The notes below the pieces were generated by a model, which was not told the DNA's origin, made no database searches, and saw only the letters and a list, made by a program, of their open reading frames with translations. From assembly GCA_023423695.1 (NCBI GenBank), contig JAFAFA010000046.1, forward strand, positions 1 to 64,000: a DNA stretch of 64,000 bases, given 5' to 3'. Source of the stretch: Pseudomonadota bacterium. GTDB lineage: Bacteria > Pseudomonadota > Alphaproteobacteria > Azospirillales > Azospirillaceae. Shown in pieces: positions 8,048 to 16,993 of the stretch. A program made the position numbers and the translations under genes. The stretch's first letter is position 1. Every line of letters begins with the position of its first letter.

Positions 8048-9286
8048 ATGACCGACCTGTCCCCCTCCCTCGCCGCTATCTTGGACGAGGCGGTGAATGC
8101 CCGCTTCGACGAGGAGGTCCGTTTCCTGGCGGAGCTGGTGAAGGTGCCGTCCGACAATCCGCCCGGCGACTGCGCGCCCCACGCCGTCCGCGCCGCCGAG
8201 CTGCTGGAGGCGATGGGCTTTACCGTCGAGCGCCACCCGGTGCCGGCCGATCTGGTGCGGGCCAACGGCATGATCAGCGCCACCAATCTGGTCATCCGCC
8301 ACCGCTTCGGCGATGGACCCACAGTAGCGCTGAACGCCCATGGCGACGTGGTGCCGCCGGGCGAGGGCTGGTCGAGCGATCCCTACGGCGCGGAAATCCG
8401 CGACGGCGTGATGTATGGCCGCGGCGTGGCGGTGTCGAAGTCGGACTTCGCCACCTACGCCTTCGCCCTGCGGGCGCTGATGGCCTCGAACGTTCCGCTG
8501 AAGGGCACGGTCGAGCTGCACCTGACCTATGACGAGGAGGCCGGTGGCGAGATCGGGCCGAAATGGCTGCTCGACCGGGGCATTTCCAAGCCGGACTATG
8601 CGGTGTCGGCCAGCTTCGCCTATTCGGTGGTGACCGGGCACAACGGATGCCTGCATCTGGAGGTGCAGATCGACGGCAAGTCCGCCCATGCCGCCCGCCC
8701 CGACACCGGCCATGACGCGCTGGAGGCGGCGACCGGCATCCTGACCGCCCTCTACGCCCACCGGCCGGAACTGGCGACCCGCCGTTCGAGCGTCACCGGC
8801 ATCACCCACCCGTCGCTGACCGTCGGGCTGATCCAGGGCGGCATCAACACCAACGTCGTGCCCGACCGCGTCACCTTCCGCCTCGACCGCCGCATGATCC
8901 CGGAAGAGAACCCGGCGGAGGTCGAGGCTGAACTGCGCAGCCTGATCGAACAGGCCGCCGCCGGCCGGGACGGCATCCGCGTCACCATCCGCCGCATCCT
9001 GCTGGCCCGGCCGTTCCGCTCCGTCGGCGACGCGCCGCGGCTGGCCGCTCTGTTCGCGGCCCATGCGCAGGAGGTGTTGGGCGTTCCGGTCGGCCAGAAC
9101 GGCATCCCGCTCTACACCGACGCCCGCCATTATTCGGAGGCCGGCATCCCCACCATCCTCTACGGCGCCGGCCCGCGCGACCTGCTGGAAGCCAACGGCC
9201 ACCGCGCCGACGAGAAGCTGGTGCTGGAGGATCTGCGCAGGGCGACGCAGGTGGTGGCGCGGTCGCTGGCGGAACTGCTTGGATAA
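8048..9286 (+). CDS. M20/M25/M40-family peptidase or deacylase (ArgE/DapE-like)
   Basis: 412 residues from ATG 8048. Di-zinc site motifs are NAHGDVVPPGEGWSSDP (His-x-Asp), MYGRGVAVSKSDFATYAFALRA (bridging Asp region) and TYDEEAGGEIG (Glu-Glu); the dimerisation domain has GKSAHAARPDTGHDALEAA. C-terminal YTDARHYSEAGIPTILYGAG supplies the final His. It belongs to the succinyl-diaminopimelate desuccinylase / acetylornithine deacetylase superfamily but is not recognisably either enzyme. Its place right behind the amidohydrolase gene suggests the two act on successive C-N bonds of one nitrogen compound. The gene converges on the alpha/beta-hydrolase gene with a 13-base gap. Confidence 0.88.
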   Translation: MTDLSPSLAAILDEAVNARFDEEVRFLAELVKVPSDNPPGDCAPHAVRAAELLEAMGFTVERHPVPADLVRANGMISATNLVIRHRFGDGPTVALNAHGDVVPPGEGWSSDPYGAEIRDGVMYGRGVAVSKSDFATYAFALRALMASNVPLKGTVELHLTYDEEAGGEIGPKWLLDRGISKPDYAVSASFAYSVVTGHNGCLHLEVQIDGKSAHAARPDTGHDALEAATGILTALYAHRPELATRRSSVTGITHPSLTVGLIQGGINTNVVPDRVTFRLDRRMIPEENPAEVEAELRSLIEQAAAGRDGIRVTIRRILLARPFRSVGDAPRLAALFAAHAQEVLGVPVGQNGIPLYTDARHYSEAGIPTILYGAGPRDLLEANGHRADEKLVLEDLRRATQVVARSLAELLG

Positions 9287-9299
9287 GCTCTCGGCGAAC

Positions 9300-11075
9300 C
9301 TACCCCACCCGCTCCCCCGACGGCAGCCCGAGGTTCCAATCGGCTGAACCGGAGACGGCCGGATCGGTGGCGGCGGTGTCCAGCGAGGCCAGATGGCGGT
9401 CGATCAGCAGGTTCAGCCGGTCGCGCGCCTCCCACACCGTGAGGCTGTGGTCGGAACGGTCGAGATAGACCATCTCGATGCCGGACAGGCCGTCCAGTCC
9501 ACGGCCTCCCTCGCCCAGATGCAGGTAGAATTCGGCCAAAGTCATGTCGCCGCTGCTGTAGACCAGAAGCACACGGCGGCCTTCCGCGGACAGGCGGCGG
9601 AACATGCGCAGCGCGTGGCGGGTCAGGCCGGTGCGGATCAGCACCTTGCGGACGAAGCGGCCGGCCAGACGCTTGGCCAGCCCCGTCACCCGGGCGCGCT
9701 TGCGGAAGCTGGCGCGCAGCCGGGACGGCTTCAGCGCCTCCATCAGATATTCGGTGGTGGAGCGGAAAGCGACCGTCCGCATCAGCTCCGAGACGGCGGT
9801 GCCGTCGCCCAGCTCGAACCGTCCGGGATTGAGCGCGATCTGCCCGACCACCCGGTTGTCGCCCAAACCGGCATGCAGGGCCGGCGTCCCGCCGGCACAC
9901 AGGCCGATGACGACGACCCGCGCATGCCCCTGGGCTTCGAGCCAGTCCAGCGCCGCCCGCACGTCGCCCATCCCCTCCCGGTGGTAGAGCAGGTTGTCGG
10001 CAAGCCCCGCCCGGCCGGGGCTGTCACCGATCCCCGCGGCGTCGATCCTGAGCGAGCAGTAGCCGCACGCCGCCAGTCGGCGGGCCTGCACCACGGTCGC
10101 GCGTCCGGATCCGACATGGTGGGTGGCACCGCTGTTCAGGAACAGGATGGCCGGCCGGCTGCCGGCGGGGTCGGCCAGGACCGGGGTGCAATAGATCCCG
10201 AACAGCTCCGGATCCTTGCCGAAGAAGACCGGGCGTTCGACCGCGGTCGTGGTCATCAGCCCGGCCGGGCGGTCCGGCGGCGGAGTCGCACCCATAGGGA
10301 TCGGCCCGGCGGCGATCCATCGCAGGACCGGGTCGAACACCGCGGCGGCCTGGGCACGCTGCGGCTGCTGAACCATCTCCATCATGCCGCTGATGCCCAT
10401 CGGCTCCGCCACCGCTCCCATCGCGCGCCAGCGGGCCGCCAGCTTCACCGGCGTCTTCGCGTCCGGACGGTCGGCGATCAGGATGCGCGGAGCCGGCAGC
10501 TTCGGAGCGTCGCAGGGCGCAAGGCCGCTCAGCGCAAGCGCGGTCTCCGGCGTCAGCGGCATGCCGATCACGTTCAGCCAGGACGCGCGTTCCGGCGGTT
10601 CCGGGTTGCAGACCGGGCGCAGCACCATGGTGGCCAGCGTCTGCAGTTCCCGCACCGCCTTGCGGCCTGAGGTGATCGGCGCCAGCAGCGCCAGCGCATC
10701 CACCCCCTGCCCTTCCTCGGCCAGTTCCAGCGCCGCCGCGGTGGCGAGAAGCGAGCCCATGCGGAAGCCGACAAGGGTCAGTTCGGTGACGCCGGTGTCC
10801 TCGCGCAGGCGGCGCACCGCCGCCTTGACGCCGTCCAGCCACACGCGCACCCGGTCCGGCTCGCTGTCGTCACCAGCGGAATCGCCGGAGCCGGGATAGT
10901 CGAACCGCAAGGTCGGCAGCCCGGCGGCGGCCAGTGTCTCCGCAAAGCTCTTCCAGGCGCGGTGTACGCAGAGTTCCTCATGCCCGTAGGGACCGCACAG
11001 CACCACCCCGCGCAGGCCCGGCGCCGGGTGCAGCCATCCGAAACAACCCTCGAACACCATCGGTGTCGGCTTCAT
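9300..11075 (-). CDS. Tandem alpha/beta-hydrolase-fold protein with altered nucleophile elbows
   Basis: 591 residues made of two alpha/beta-hydrolase domains (about 1-270 and 290-570). Domain 1 has HEELCVHRAWKSFAETLAAAG and FDYPGSGDS, but its nucleophile elbow reads G103-F-R-M-G107, with Arg where Ser is expected. Domain 2 has GIGDSPGRAG and an elbow G391-L-C-A-G395, with Cys393 as the only possible nucleophile, and a candidate catalytic His in RSDHSLTVWE. Similar paired hydrolases accompany exosortase/exopolysaccharide systems, but no exosortase is here. It is the last gene of the carrier-protein operon, its ATG overlapping the GH2 stop (ATGA). It may be an acyltransferase or thioesterase working on the carrier-bound group; this is inference. 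Confidence 0.8.
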   Translation of the reverse strand: MKPTPMVFEGCFGWLHPAPGLRGVVLCGPYGHEELCVHRAWKSFAETLAAAGLPTLRFDYPGSGDSAGDDSEPDRVRVWLDGVKAAVRRLREDTGVTELTLVGFRMGSLLATAAALELAEEGQGVDALALLAPITSGRKAVRELQTLATMVLRPVCNPEPPERASWLNVIGMPLTPETALALSGLAPCDAPKLPAPRILIADRPDAKTPVKLAARWRAMGAVAEPMGISGMMEMVQQPQRAQAAAVFDPVLRWIAAGPIPMGATPPPDRPAGLMTTTAVERPVFFGKDPELFGIYCTPVLADPAGSRPAILFLNSGATHHVGSGRATVVQARRLAACGYCSLRIDAAGIGDSPGRAGLADNLLYHREGMGDVRAALDWLEAQGHARVVVIGLCAGGTPALHAGLGDNRVVGQIALNPGRFELGDGTAVSELMRTVAFRSTTEYLMEALKPSRLRASFRKRARVTGLAKRLAGRFVRKVLIRTGLTRHALRMFRRLSAEGRRVLLVYSSGDMTLAEFYLHLGEGGRGLDGLSGIEMVYLDRSDHSLTVWEARDRLNLLIDRHLASLDTAATDPAVSGSADWNLGLPSGERVG

Positions 11076-13576
11076 GCGTCCCCCCTGTAACGGACGGGCG
11101 CCAGCGCGTTCAACGCATGGACCTCCCCATCCGGCACCCCGCCGCCGGCGCCGGCACGCGGCTGCAGGCGGACCACCCGCTCGACGCCGGGGGACAGGTG
11201 AAACCAGGCATCCTCCGCCCGGAACCGCCCGTCCTCCACATGCACCGAACAGGCAATCCGCCGGGTAGCCAGCCGCAATGCCCAGTCGTCCCCCTGCCGC
11301 TCCACCACCGCCGTCAGTCCGAGATCCGCGCGCGGCAGCGAACGGCCCTTCGGAAAATAATGAGACTCGTCAATTGGTTCCGCTTCCCTTTCGGCCGACA
11401 GCAATTGCGCCGACACCACATCGTGTAGGATCGGTCCAAACCTGTAGGTATAGGTCGTGTCAAAAAAGCGGTCGGTCATCCCGGCGGCCGGCAGGGTGAG
11501 CGCCGTCCGCGCCGGCAGCGTCACCGGCCGCTCCGCCTTCAGCACCGGAACCGTTCCGTCGCGCCAGGCCGTCAGCCGCAGCAGCGCCTCCACCGGCCGG
11601 GCAGTGTCGTTGACCAGATGGATGGCCAGACCGTTCACCCCCTCGTCGGTCAGGATGACGCGCAGCGGGCGGAAGGCACGTCTCAGCGCATGCCATGCCG
11701 GCTTCGGCGTGCCGTCGGCGGCGACCACGCCCCAGCCGGCGCCCGGCCAGGGGTCGCGCCACTGCCAGACCAGCCCGCCGCCACAGTTCGAGCCGGTGCG
11801 CCGCCATTCGTCGAACACCGCCTGCATCACCTCCCCCGTCACCGCGCGGGACAGGCGGCGGTAGCGGTCGGGCTCCTCATAGCGCAGGCGCCGCGGATCG
11901 ACGCCGTAGAGCGCCTCCAGATAATGCTCCCGGACATCCTCGAAGTCCCAGGAAGCGCCGGGATCGCGCGGAATCCGCTCCTTCCAGCGGGGATGATGGA
12001 GCGCCGGAACGCCGAGCGGGTCGTCCTCCGCCAGATTGGCGAAGGCGAGGCATTCGCTGGCGAAGCGCACGTCGGCCCGCCGGGCATCCTCCAGCGGCCT
12101 CATATAGGCGCCGACGCCGTAATAATGGGTCACCCCGGCATTGGCGGCGAAGGGCAGCGCCCCGCCGCTGGGGGAGTTCGCGATCCGGATCAGATCGGGC
12201 CGCCGCGCCGTCGCCTCCTCCGCGATCGCTGCGGCCAGCGCCGGTTGAGTCCAGGAAGCGCGGGGCAGGCCGAGCATGGCCGCCTGCTGCTCCATCTCGC
12301 TGCCGCCGCACAGAACCGCCAAGGAGGGCGAGGTCTGGGTGCGGTCGAGAAGCTGGGCGATCTCCGCCCGTACGCTGTCCAGAAAGGCCGGATCGCCGGG
12401 ATAGTCGAAATTGGCGAACATGGCGTCCTGCCAGACCAGGATCCCCAGTTCGTCGCACAGCTCGAAAAACGCGTCGCCCTCATACAGCATGGTGCCGCCG
12501 ACGCGGACCATGTTGGCCCCGGCATCGCGCATCCGCCGCAATTCGGGCTCGTAGACCGCGCGCTCCGCCGACAGCCCGACCAGATCGACCGGCACCCAGC
12601 AGCCGCCGCGGCAGAACACCCGCTCGCCATTCACCAGCAGGGCGAAGCCGTTGCCGTCCGCTCCCCGGTCCACCGCCAGCGAGCGGAAGCCGACGCGCCC
12701 CAGATCGACCTCCGCGACGCCCCCCGGCGTACCGATCCGGGCGACCACACGGTGCAGCACCGGTTCGCCATGGGTGTGCGGCCACCAGGGCTCCACCCCC
12801 GGCAGGGTCATGTCGGCGTGGAAGGCGTCGATGCCGTCGAACCGGAGCGGAACCACCTGCCCGGCGACCTCCACCGAGCCGGTCATGCCGGCCCCATCCG
12901 CCTGCTGGGCGCCGTCCACCGTCAGGCGCAGCGACAGCCGCCCGTCGCGCCCGTCATGACCGCTGCGCAGGTCGGCGCCCAGCAGGCGGATGGGGCCGGT
13001 CTCCTCCACCAGTTCCACAGGGCGGTATGGGCCGACTGCATGGACCGGCGGGCACCAGCCCGGCATATGGCCCAGCAAAGTGGTGCGGACGAAGCGCAAC
13101 GCCGCCGGCTCCGCCAGCTTCGGCCGCCAGCGCGCACGGCCCTTCTTCGACGCCGCCAGGGACGCCAGGGCCGGATACAGGGCGTGGAAGCGGATGGACA
13201 GCTCCGCCTCCCCGTTCAGCGTCACCGGCACCTCATGGGCGAGGAACATGCTGTCGGAGGTCAGGATGCGCTCCCCGTCCAGCCGCACTTCCGCGATGGT
13301 GGCGAGGCCGTGGAAGCGCAAGGTGCGGGGGCCGTGGCCGGTCAGCCGGGTCCGGTAGACGATGTCCTTGTCATGCAGCGGAAGCGGATCGTCCAGCGAC
13401 CACAGCCCGGCCGCCTGCAGAGCCTGCGCCGCCGTTCCCGGCACTGCGGCAGCCACTGCGTCAGCCACTGGGACAGCCGCGCCCTCCCCCGCGCCGCCTG
13501 GCGGCAGCAGGGTCAGGTCCCATCCCTCCGTCAGCGCGGTGATCCGCCGTCCCGTGACCGATCGGATGCGCGCCAT
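11072..13576 (-). CDS. Glycoside hydrolase family 2 protein, beta-mannosidase-like
   Basis: 834 residues, a usual length for GH2 beta-mannosidases. The N-terminal jelly-roll opens ITALTEGWDLTLLPP; the immunoglobulin-like domain follows; the TIM barrel contains FCRGGCWVPVDLV and MRDAGANMVRVGGTMLYEGDAFFELCDELGILVWQD. The acid/base Glu is most likely in LCGGSEMEQQ, where relatives have a GNNE-type motif, and the nucleophile Glu in RFASEC. No signal peptide is seen, so it should act in the cytoplasm. It lies between the DUF1839 gene (6-base gap) and the alpha/beta-hydrolase (4-base overlap), which ties a glycosidase fold to aminoacyl-carrier-protein chemistry. The substrate is unknown. Confidence 0.88.
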   Translation of the reverse strand: MARIRSVTGRRITALTEGWDLTLLPPGGAGEGAAVPVADAVAAAVPGTAAQALQAAGLWSLDDPLPLHDKDIVYRTRLTGHGPRTLRFHGLATIAEVRLDGERILTSDSMFLAHEVPVTLNGEAELSIRFHALYPALASLAASKKGRARWRPKLAEPAALRFVRTTLLGHMPGWCPPVHAVGPYRPVELVEETGPIRLLGADLRSGHDGRDGRLSLRLTVDGAQQADGAGMTGSVEVAGQVVPLRFDGIDAFHADMTLPGVEPWWPHTHGEPVLHRVVARIGTPGGVAEVDLGRVGFRSLAVDRGADGNGFALLVNGERVFCRGGCWVPVDLVGLSAERAVYEPELRRMRDAGANMVRVGGTMLYEGDAFFELCDELGILVWQDAMFANFDYPGDPAFLDSVRAEIAQLLDRTQTSPSLAVLCGGSEMEQQAAMLGLPRASWTQPALAAAIAEEATARRPDLIRIANSPSGGALPFAANAGVTHYYGVGAYMRPLEDARRADVRFASECLAFANLAEDDPLGVPALHHPRWKERIPRDPGASWDFEDVREHYLEALYGVDPRRLRYEEPDRYRRLSRAVTGEVMQAVFDEWRRTGSNCGGGLVWQWRDPWPGAGWGVVAADGTPKPAWHALRRAFRPLRVILTDEGVNGLAIHLVNDTARPVEALLRLTAWRDGTVPVLKAERPVTLPARTALTLPAAGMTDRFFDTTYTYRFGPILHDVVSAQLLSAEREAEPIDESHYFPKGRSLPRADLGLTAVVERQGDDWALRLATRRIACSVHVEDGRFRAEDAWFHLSPGVERVVRLQPRAGAGGGVPDGEVHALNALAPVRYRGDA

Positions 13577-13582
13577 CGCCGG

Positions 13583-14539
13583 TCACCCGTAATGCCGGGC
13601 CAACATGCCCAGGGCGGTGTCGTAGGCCCGCTCCATCCGGTCGAAGCCGTCGGTCAGGTCGGGCGCCTTGCGCCGGGCAACCGTCCGGGCCAGTTGGAAC
13701 TGCATCGCCTTGGCGCCCTCGGCGATGGTGCGGCAGGCCTCCTCCGCCTCCGAGGGCCCGTCGAGCCAGCGGACATGGGCGCCCAGCAACTCGGAATTGG
13801 CGCCGAGCTGGCGCAGCAGGTTGAAGGCGTAGAGGTGGAAATACTCCATCGGCCGGGACAGCAGCCGGTCCAGATGCTCCGGGAAGGCGGCGCGGTAGGC
13901 CGCGATGGGGTTCTCCGCCGGCCGGCGGGCGAGGTGGCGGCGCAGAAGCGCCAGCGATGCGTCCATCAGCTTCCGGCCTTCCAGCGCCGGTCTGCCGGGC
14001 TTCACGAACTCCACATAGGGGAACAGCGGCCCGGCGGCCGCCGCGGCGACGCCCTCGTAATCGGCCCCCTCCAGCCGATGGAAGCCGGCATTGTGGAAAT
14101 AATCCATGGTCCGCGCCGCCGGGTCGATGCGGACGATGCCGACCGTGGTCTTGACGTGCGTGGTGCCATAGGAGGTGCCGCGGGTGTCCGGCAGATGGAA
14201 GCCGTCGACCTCCACCAGAACCAGCCCGCCCTCCGGACCGCGCTTCAGTTGCTCCGCGACATGGGTTTCGACGCTGTCGTAGATCGCCAGTTCCTGCACG
14301 CGCAGGCCGTACAGCGTCTCCAGATCCTCCAGCGGCACCTTGAAGAAGGTGAACTGGTCGCCCTCGAAATCCTGGGTGACGGTGAAGCCCAGCATTGCCA
14401 GCGGGTCGAGCCCGCGGGCGTGCAGCGCCTCAATCCACAGATCGACGTAGCAGTTTGTCTCCGGCCAGATCCGCTCACCCTGGTGCAGGGGATGGCGGTC
14501 GTGGCCGTCGGGCTGGTGCCGGGTCCACATGGCGCCCAT
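13583..14539 (-). CDS. DUF1839 family protein
   Basis: 318 residues from ATG 14539, chosen because it forms the TGATG overlap with the ligase stop; an in-frame ATG three codons in is the alternative. I recognise the DUF1839 pattern: NCYVDLWIEALHARGLDPLAMLGFTVTQDFEGDQFTFFKVP, then VETHVAEQLKRGPEGGLVLVEVDGFHLPDTRGTSYGTTHVKTTVGI and DYFHNAGF. The YVDLW...F-KVP and VEVD-F-LPDT blocks resemble a papain-like or peptidase-C39-like fold with an N-terminal Cys (NCYVD), so an amide-forming or amide-cleaving role is conceivable. No biochemical function is established to my knowledge. Association with aminoacyl:carrier-protein ligases is what gives it context. Confidence 0.82.
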   Translation of the reverse strand: MGAMWTRHQPDGHDRHPLHQGERIWPETNCYVDLWIEALHARGLDPLAMLGFTVTQDFEGDQFTFFKVPLEDLETLYGLRVQELAIYDSVETHVAEQLKRGPEGGLVLVEVDGFHLPDTRGTSYGTTHVKTTVGIVRIDPAARTMDYFHNAGFHRLEGADYEGVAAAAAGPLFPYVEFVKPGRPALEGRKLMDASLALLRRHLARRPAENPIAAYRAAFPEHLDRLLSRPMEYFHLYAFNLLRQLGANSELLGAHVRWLDGPSEAEEACRTIAEGAKAMQFQLARTVARRKAPDLTDGFDRMERAYDTALGMLARHYG

Positions 14540-15465
14540 CAGCCCCAAAGCACCTTGCGGACCGCCGCCGGCCAGCCGGCCGGGTCGAAGCCGTGGTGGC
14601 GGAACAGCGCCAGCGCCACCCGCTCCATCCCGAAGCCGACGCAGGCGGTGTGGGCGACGCCGCCGTCGGCGGTGCGGATGTCCCAGATATGGCCGAAATG
14701 GTCCTGGTGATAGTTGAAGCTGAGGCAGGCGGTCGGCTTCTCCGTGCTGGTGACGGGGATCAGCAGTTCGAACTTCAGCTTCTGCTCGCGCTGGCTGCTC
14801 GACAGCATGGCGCCGGCCCGGCCGAAGAAGGGATCGTTGGCGACGTCGATCTCCAGCGGCACCTCCAGCGAAGCCATCATCTCGCGCCCGCGCTCCAGCC
14901 ACAGCTGGCGGAACTCCACGACCTGCTCCGGCGTACCGATGCGGATGTATTCGCGCATGCGGAACATCTGCATGCGGGCGGGGTCGATCGACGGCTCGTG
15001 CCGGAAGCAGTAGGAGAAGACGTCGATCAGCTTGCCGTCGCCGGGCAGCGCGCCGCGCCGGGCGATGGTCGGGTAGACGGGATAGCAGGCGGCCGGCGTC
15101 ATCACCACGTCGGTCGCGACCTGCTCCTCGGTCCAATCCTGCCCCTCCTCCAGCCGGCGCAGCAGGGTGCGGTGCGCCTTCTCGTCCCCTGCGAAGCTGT
15201 GGATGGTGCCGGCCAGATGGGGAAAGCTCTTCAGATACTCGCTTTCCTCGAAATACCGGCGGTTCAGGGCCGGCGGGAAGCGCATCACCTCCGCACCGTC
15301 CTGCCCGCCCCAGCGGGTGACCAGCGCGTCGAAGCGCTCCACCACCTCCTCGAACAGGCCGCTTCGGCCATAGAGTCCGTCCACGCCGGTGGGGATCAGC
15401 AGTCCGGCCGCCACAAGCTCGTCGCGATAGGCGGCCTGGGCCGCCCCGATGTCGACCATGTTCAT
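14539..15465 (-). CDS. Amino acid--[carrier protein] ligase (class II aminoacyl-tRNA synthetase homolog)
   Basis: 308 residues: a truncated, tRNA-domain-less relative of atypical seryl-tRNA synthetase. Motif 2 is MFRMREYIRIG and motif 3 is GFGMERVALALFRHHG. The zinc ligands expected for this fold are visible as Cys127 (TPAACYPVYP), Glu172 (in MREYIR) and Cys275 (HTACVGFG). Characterised Bradyrhizobium and Agrobacterium members activate glycine or alanine with ATP and load it onto the phosphopantetheine of a small carrier protein instead of tRNA. Here the carrier gene lies two genes upstream. Start ATG 15465 overlaps the preceding stop (ATGA). The amino acid used cannot be read safely from sequence. 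Confidence 0.93.
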   Translation of the reverse strand: MNMVDIGAAQAAYRDELVAAGLLIPTGVDGLYGRSGLFEEVVERFDALVTRWGGQDGAEVMRFPPALNRRYFEESEYLKSFPHLAGTIHSFAGDEKAHRTLLRRLEEGQDWTEEQVATDVVMTPAACYPVYPTIARRGALPGDGKLIDVFSYCFRHEPSIDPARMQMFRMREYIRIGTPEQVVEFRQLWLERGREMMASLEVPLEIDVANDPFFGRAGAMLSSSQREQKLKFELLIPVTSTEKPTACLSFNYHQDHFGHIWDIRTADGGVAHTACVGFGMERVALALFRHHGFDPAGWPAAVRKVLWG

Positions 15466-16649
15466 TCGAATGGCCCCGATCCGTCCCGCTGGACGAGAAG
15501 CTGTGTGGCGATGTGCGACATGATGCGGTCGTTGCCGATCATGAGGGCGGCGGAGTGGGCATCGCGCAGGTGGCGGCCCAGGCTGTAGGGCGTGTCGTTG
15601 CGGTAGCCGGCCAGCCCGCAGGTGCGGATCGCCGCCTCCACCACCTCGCGCACCAGTTCGGACGTGGTGACCTTCAGCGTTCCCATCGCGGTGGCGAAGG
15701 ACAGGCTGGTGAGCAGTTCCGGCGAGCCGCAGGCCAGCTCGTACTGGCGGATGGCGGTCAGGATGACCGTCTTCATCTGCTGCAGCTTCGCCGTCGCCTC
15801 GGCCAGCCGCACCGCGCAGGCCGGGGTGGTGCCGGGTTTGCGCCTCGCCTCCGACCGGACGAAGGCACGGGCGCGGCTGACCGCGTCGGCGGCGATGCCG
15901 AGCCAGGTGCTGCTCCACAGGATGTGGGTCACCGGCAGCATGGTCTGGGCCGACAGGTCGGCGTAAGGCAGCGGCAGGATCTGGTCGGTGACGCCCGACG
16001 CCTCCAACCGGTAGCCGTCGGAGCAGGTGCCGCGCATCCCCATCGCGTCCCACAGCGTGGTCTTCTCCAGACGGTAATCGTCCCGGGTCAGCACCACCAG
16101 AACCTGATCCGACGAAGGCGCGTCGGGGTTGCGGCGGGCGGTGACCAGGATCACGTCCGACTGGTCGCCGTAGGAGATGACGGAGGCGTTCTTCGCCAGG
16201 GTGAAGCGGCCGGCCGCCTGATCCGCCTCGACGGCGCAGACGCTGTTGCGGATGTCGCCGCCGGTCTCGGCCTCCGTCGTGGCGGAGCCGAGAAGCAGCT
16301 GTTCGGCCGCCATGCGCGCCATCAGCTCGCGGTGCCAGCCATTGCTGCCATGATTGACCAGGCAGGCGACCTGGATCTGGTGCATGGCATAGATCATGCC
16401 CGTGGCCGCACAACCGCGGGCCAGCGCATGGCAGGCCGCCGCCACCTCGAACAGCGAGGCGCCGCCGCCGCCGAGATCGGCCGGCACCATGGCGCCCAGC
16501 AACCGGTCCCGGCGCAGGGCGTCGAAGGCTTCAATGGGGAAGCGGCTCTCCCGGTCCACCGCCTCGGCATGACGGGCGGCGATGTCCGCCCCGATGGCGC
16601 GTGCGCGGACCGAAAGGTTCGGAACCGCGCCGGCCGGGGCGGCGGTCAC
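15462..16649 (-). CDS. Acyl-CoA dehydrogenase-like flavoprotein
   Basis: 395 residues starting at GTG 16649, which overlaps the carrier-protein stop (GTGA). The acyl-CoA dehydrogenase fold is clear: N-terminal helices (AFDALRRDRLLGAMVPADLGGGGASLFEV), the middle beta domain (LLLGSATTEAETGGDIRNSVCAVEAD, KNASVISYGDQSDVILVTARR) and a C-terminal FAD helical domain with ELVREVVEAAIRTCGLAGYRNDTPYSLGRHLRDAHSAALMIGNDRI. The usual catalytic Glu position is not obvious. By context its substrate is probably an aminoacyl thioester on the carrier protein, not an acyl-CoA, comparable to dehydrogenases that act on carrier-bound amino acids in secondary metabolism; that is inference. Confidence 0.88.
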   Translation of the reverse strand: MTAAPAGAVPNLSVRARAIGADIAARHAEAVDRESRFPIEAFDALRRDRLLGAMVPADLGGGGASLFEVAAACHALARGCAATGMIYAMHQIQVACLVNHGSNGWHRELMARMAAEQLLLGSATTEAETGGDIRNSVCAVEADQAAGRFTLAKNASVISYGDQSDVILVTARRNPDAPSSDQVLVVLTRDDYRLEKTTLWDAMGMRGTCSDGYRLEASGVTDQILPLPYADLSAQTMLPVTHILWSSTWLGIAADAVSRARAFVRSEARRKPGTTPACAVRLAEATAKLQQMKTVILTAIRQYELACGSPELLTSLSFATAMGTLKVTTSELVREVVEAAIRTCGLAGYRNDTPYSLGRHLRDAHSAALMIGNDRIMSHIATQLLVQRDGSGPFE

Positions 16650-16993
16650 GCCTCGCCCCCGTCGATCAGGCCGCGCACCGCGTCGCGGATCGCCGCGATG
16701 CTCTCGAAGGTGCGGCGGTTCAGGAGCTTTTCCGGAAACTCGACGTCGAACTGCTCCTCCAGCCCCAGCATCAGGCCGACACAACCATGAGAGGTAAGAC
16801 CGGCGGCATAGAGATCGTCATCGACGGCGAGCTTGCCGGCGTCGACCGCCAGTCCGCCGCATTCGGCCAGGACCGAACGGATCCCGGTGATCATCCCGTC
16901 ATCGGCACCGCCACCGGCGGTGGGGGGTAGCCCGGCACTCCCGGCCGCTTGGAGCGACGGGTTTGGGAAAAGCGGGCTGGCGTCCTGCGGCAT
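16646..16993 (-). CDS. Acyl/aminoacyl carrier protein
   Basis: 115 residues. The four-helix carrier domain spans about residues 34-112: SVLAECGGLAVD, then DDLYAAGLTSHGCVGLMLGLEEQFDVEFPEKLLNRRTFESIAAI. Ser68 in GLTSHGC is the phosphopantetheine site, replacing the common DSL. The first 33 residues are Pro/Gly/Ala-rich and look disordered. I chose ATG 16993 because GAGGGA lies about eight bases upstream; a GTG at 17035 would add 14 residues with no good ribosome site. It is the first gene of the operon and the probable acceptor for the amino acid loaded by the ligase. Confidence 0.88.
   Translation of the reverse strand: MPQDASPLFPNPSLQAAGSAGLPPTAGGGADDGMITGIRSVLAECGGLAVDAGKLAVDDDLYAAGLTSHGCVGLMLGLEEQFDVEFPEKLLNRRTFESIAAIRDAVRGLIDGGEA

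Noticed and set aside
11618..14710. 1030-codon plus-strand frame across GH2, DUF1839 and ligase genes
   Set aside because: It spans three well-supported minus-strand genes and shows no recognisable family sequence.
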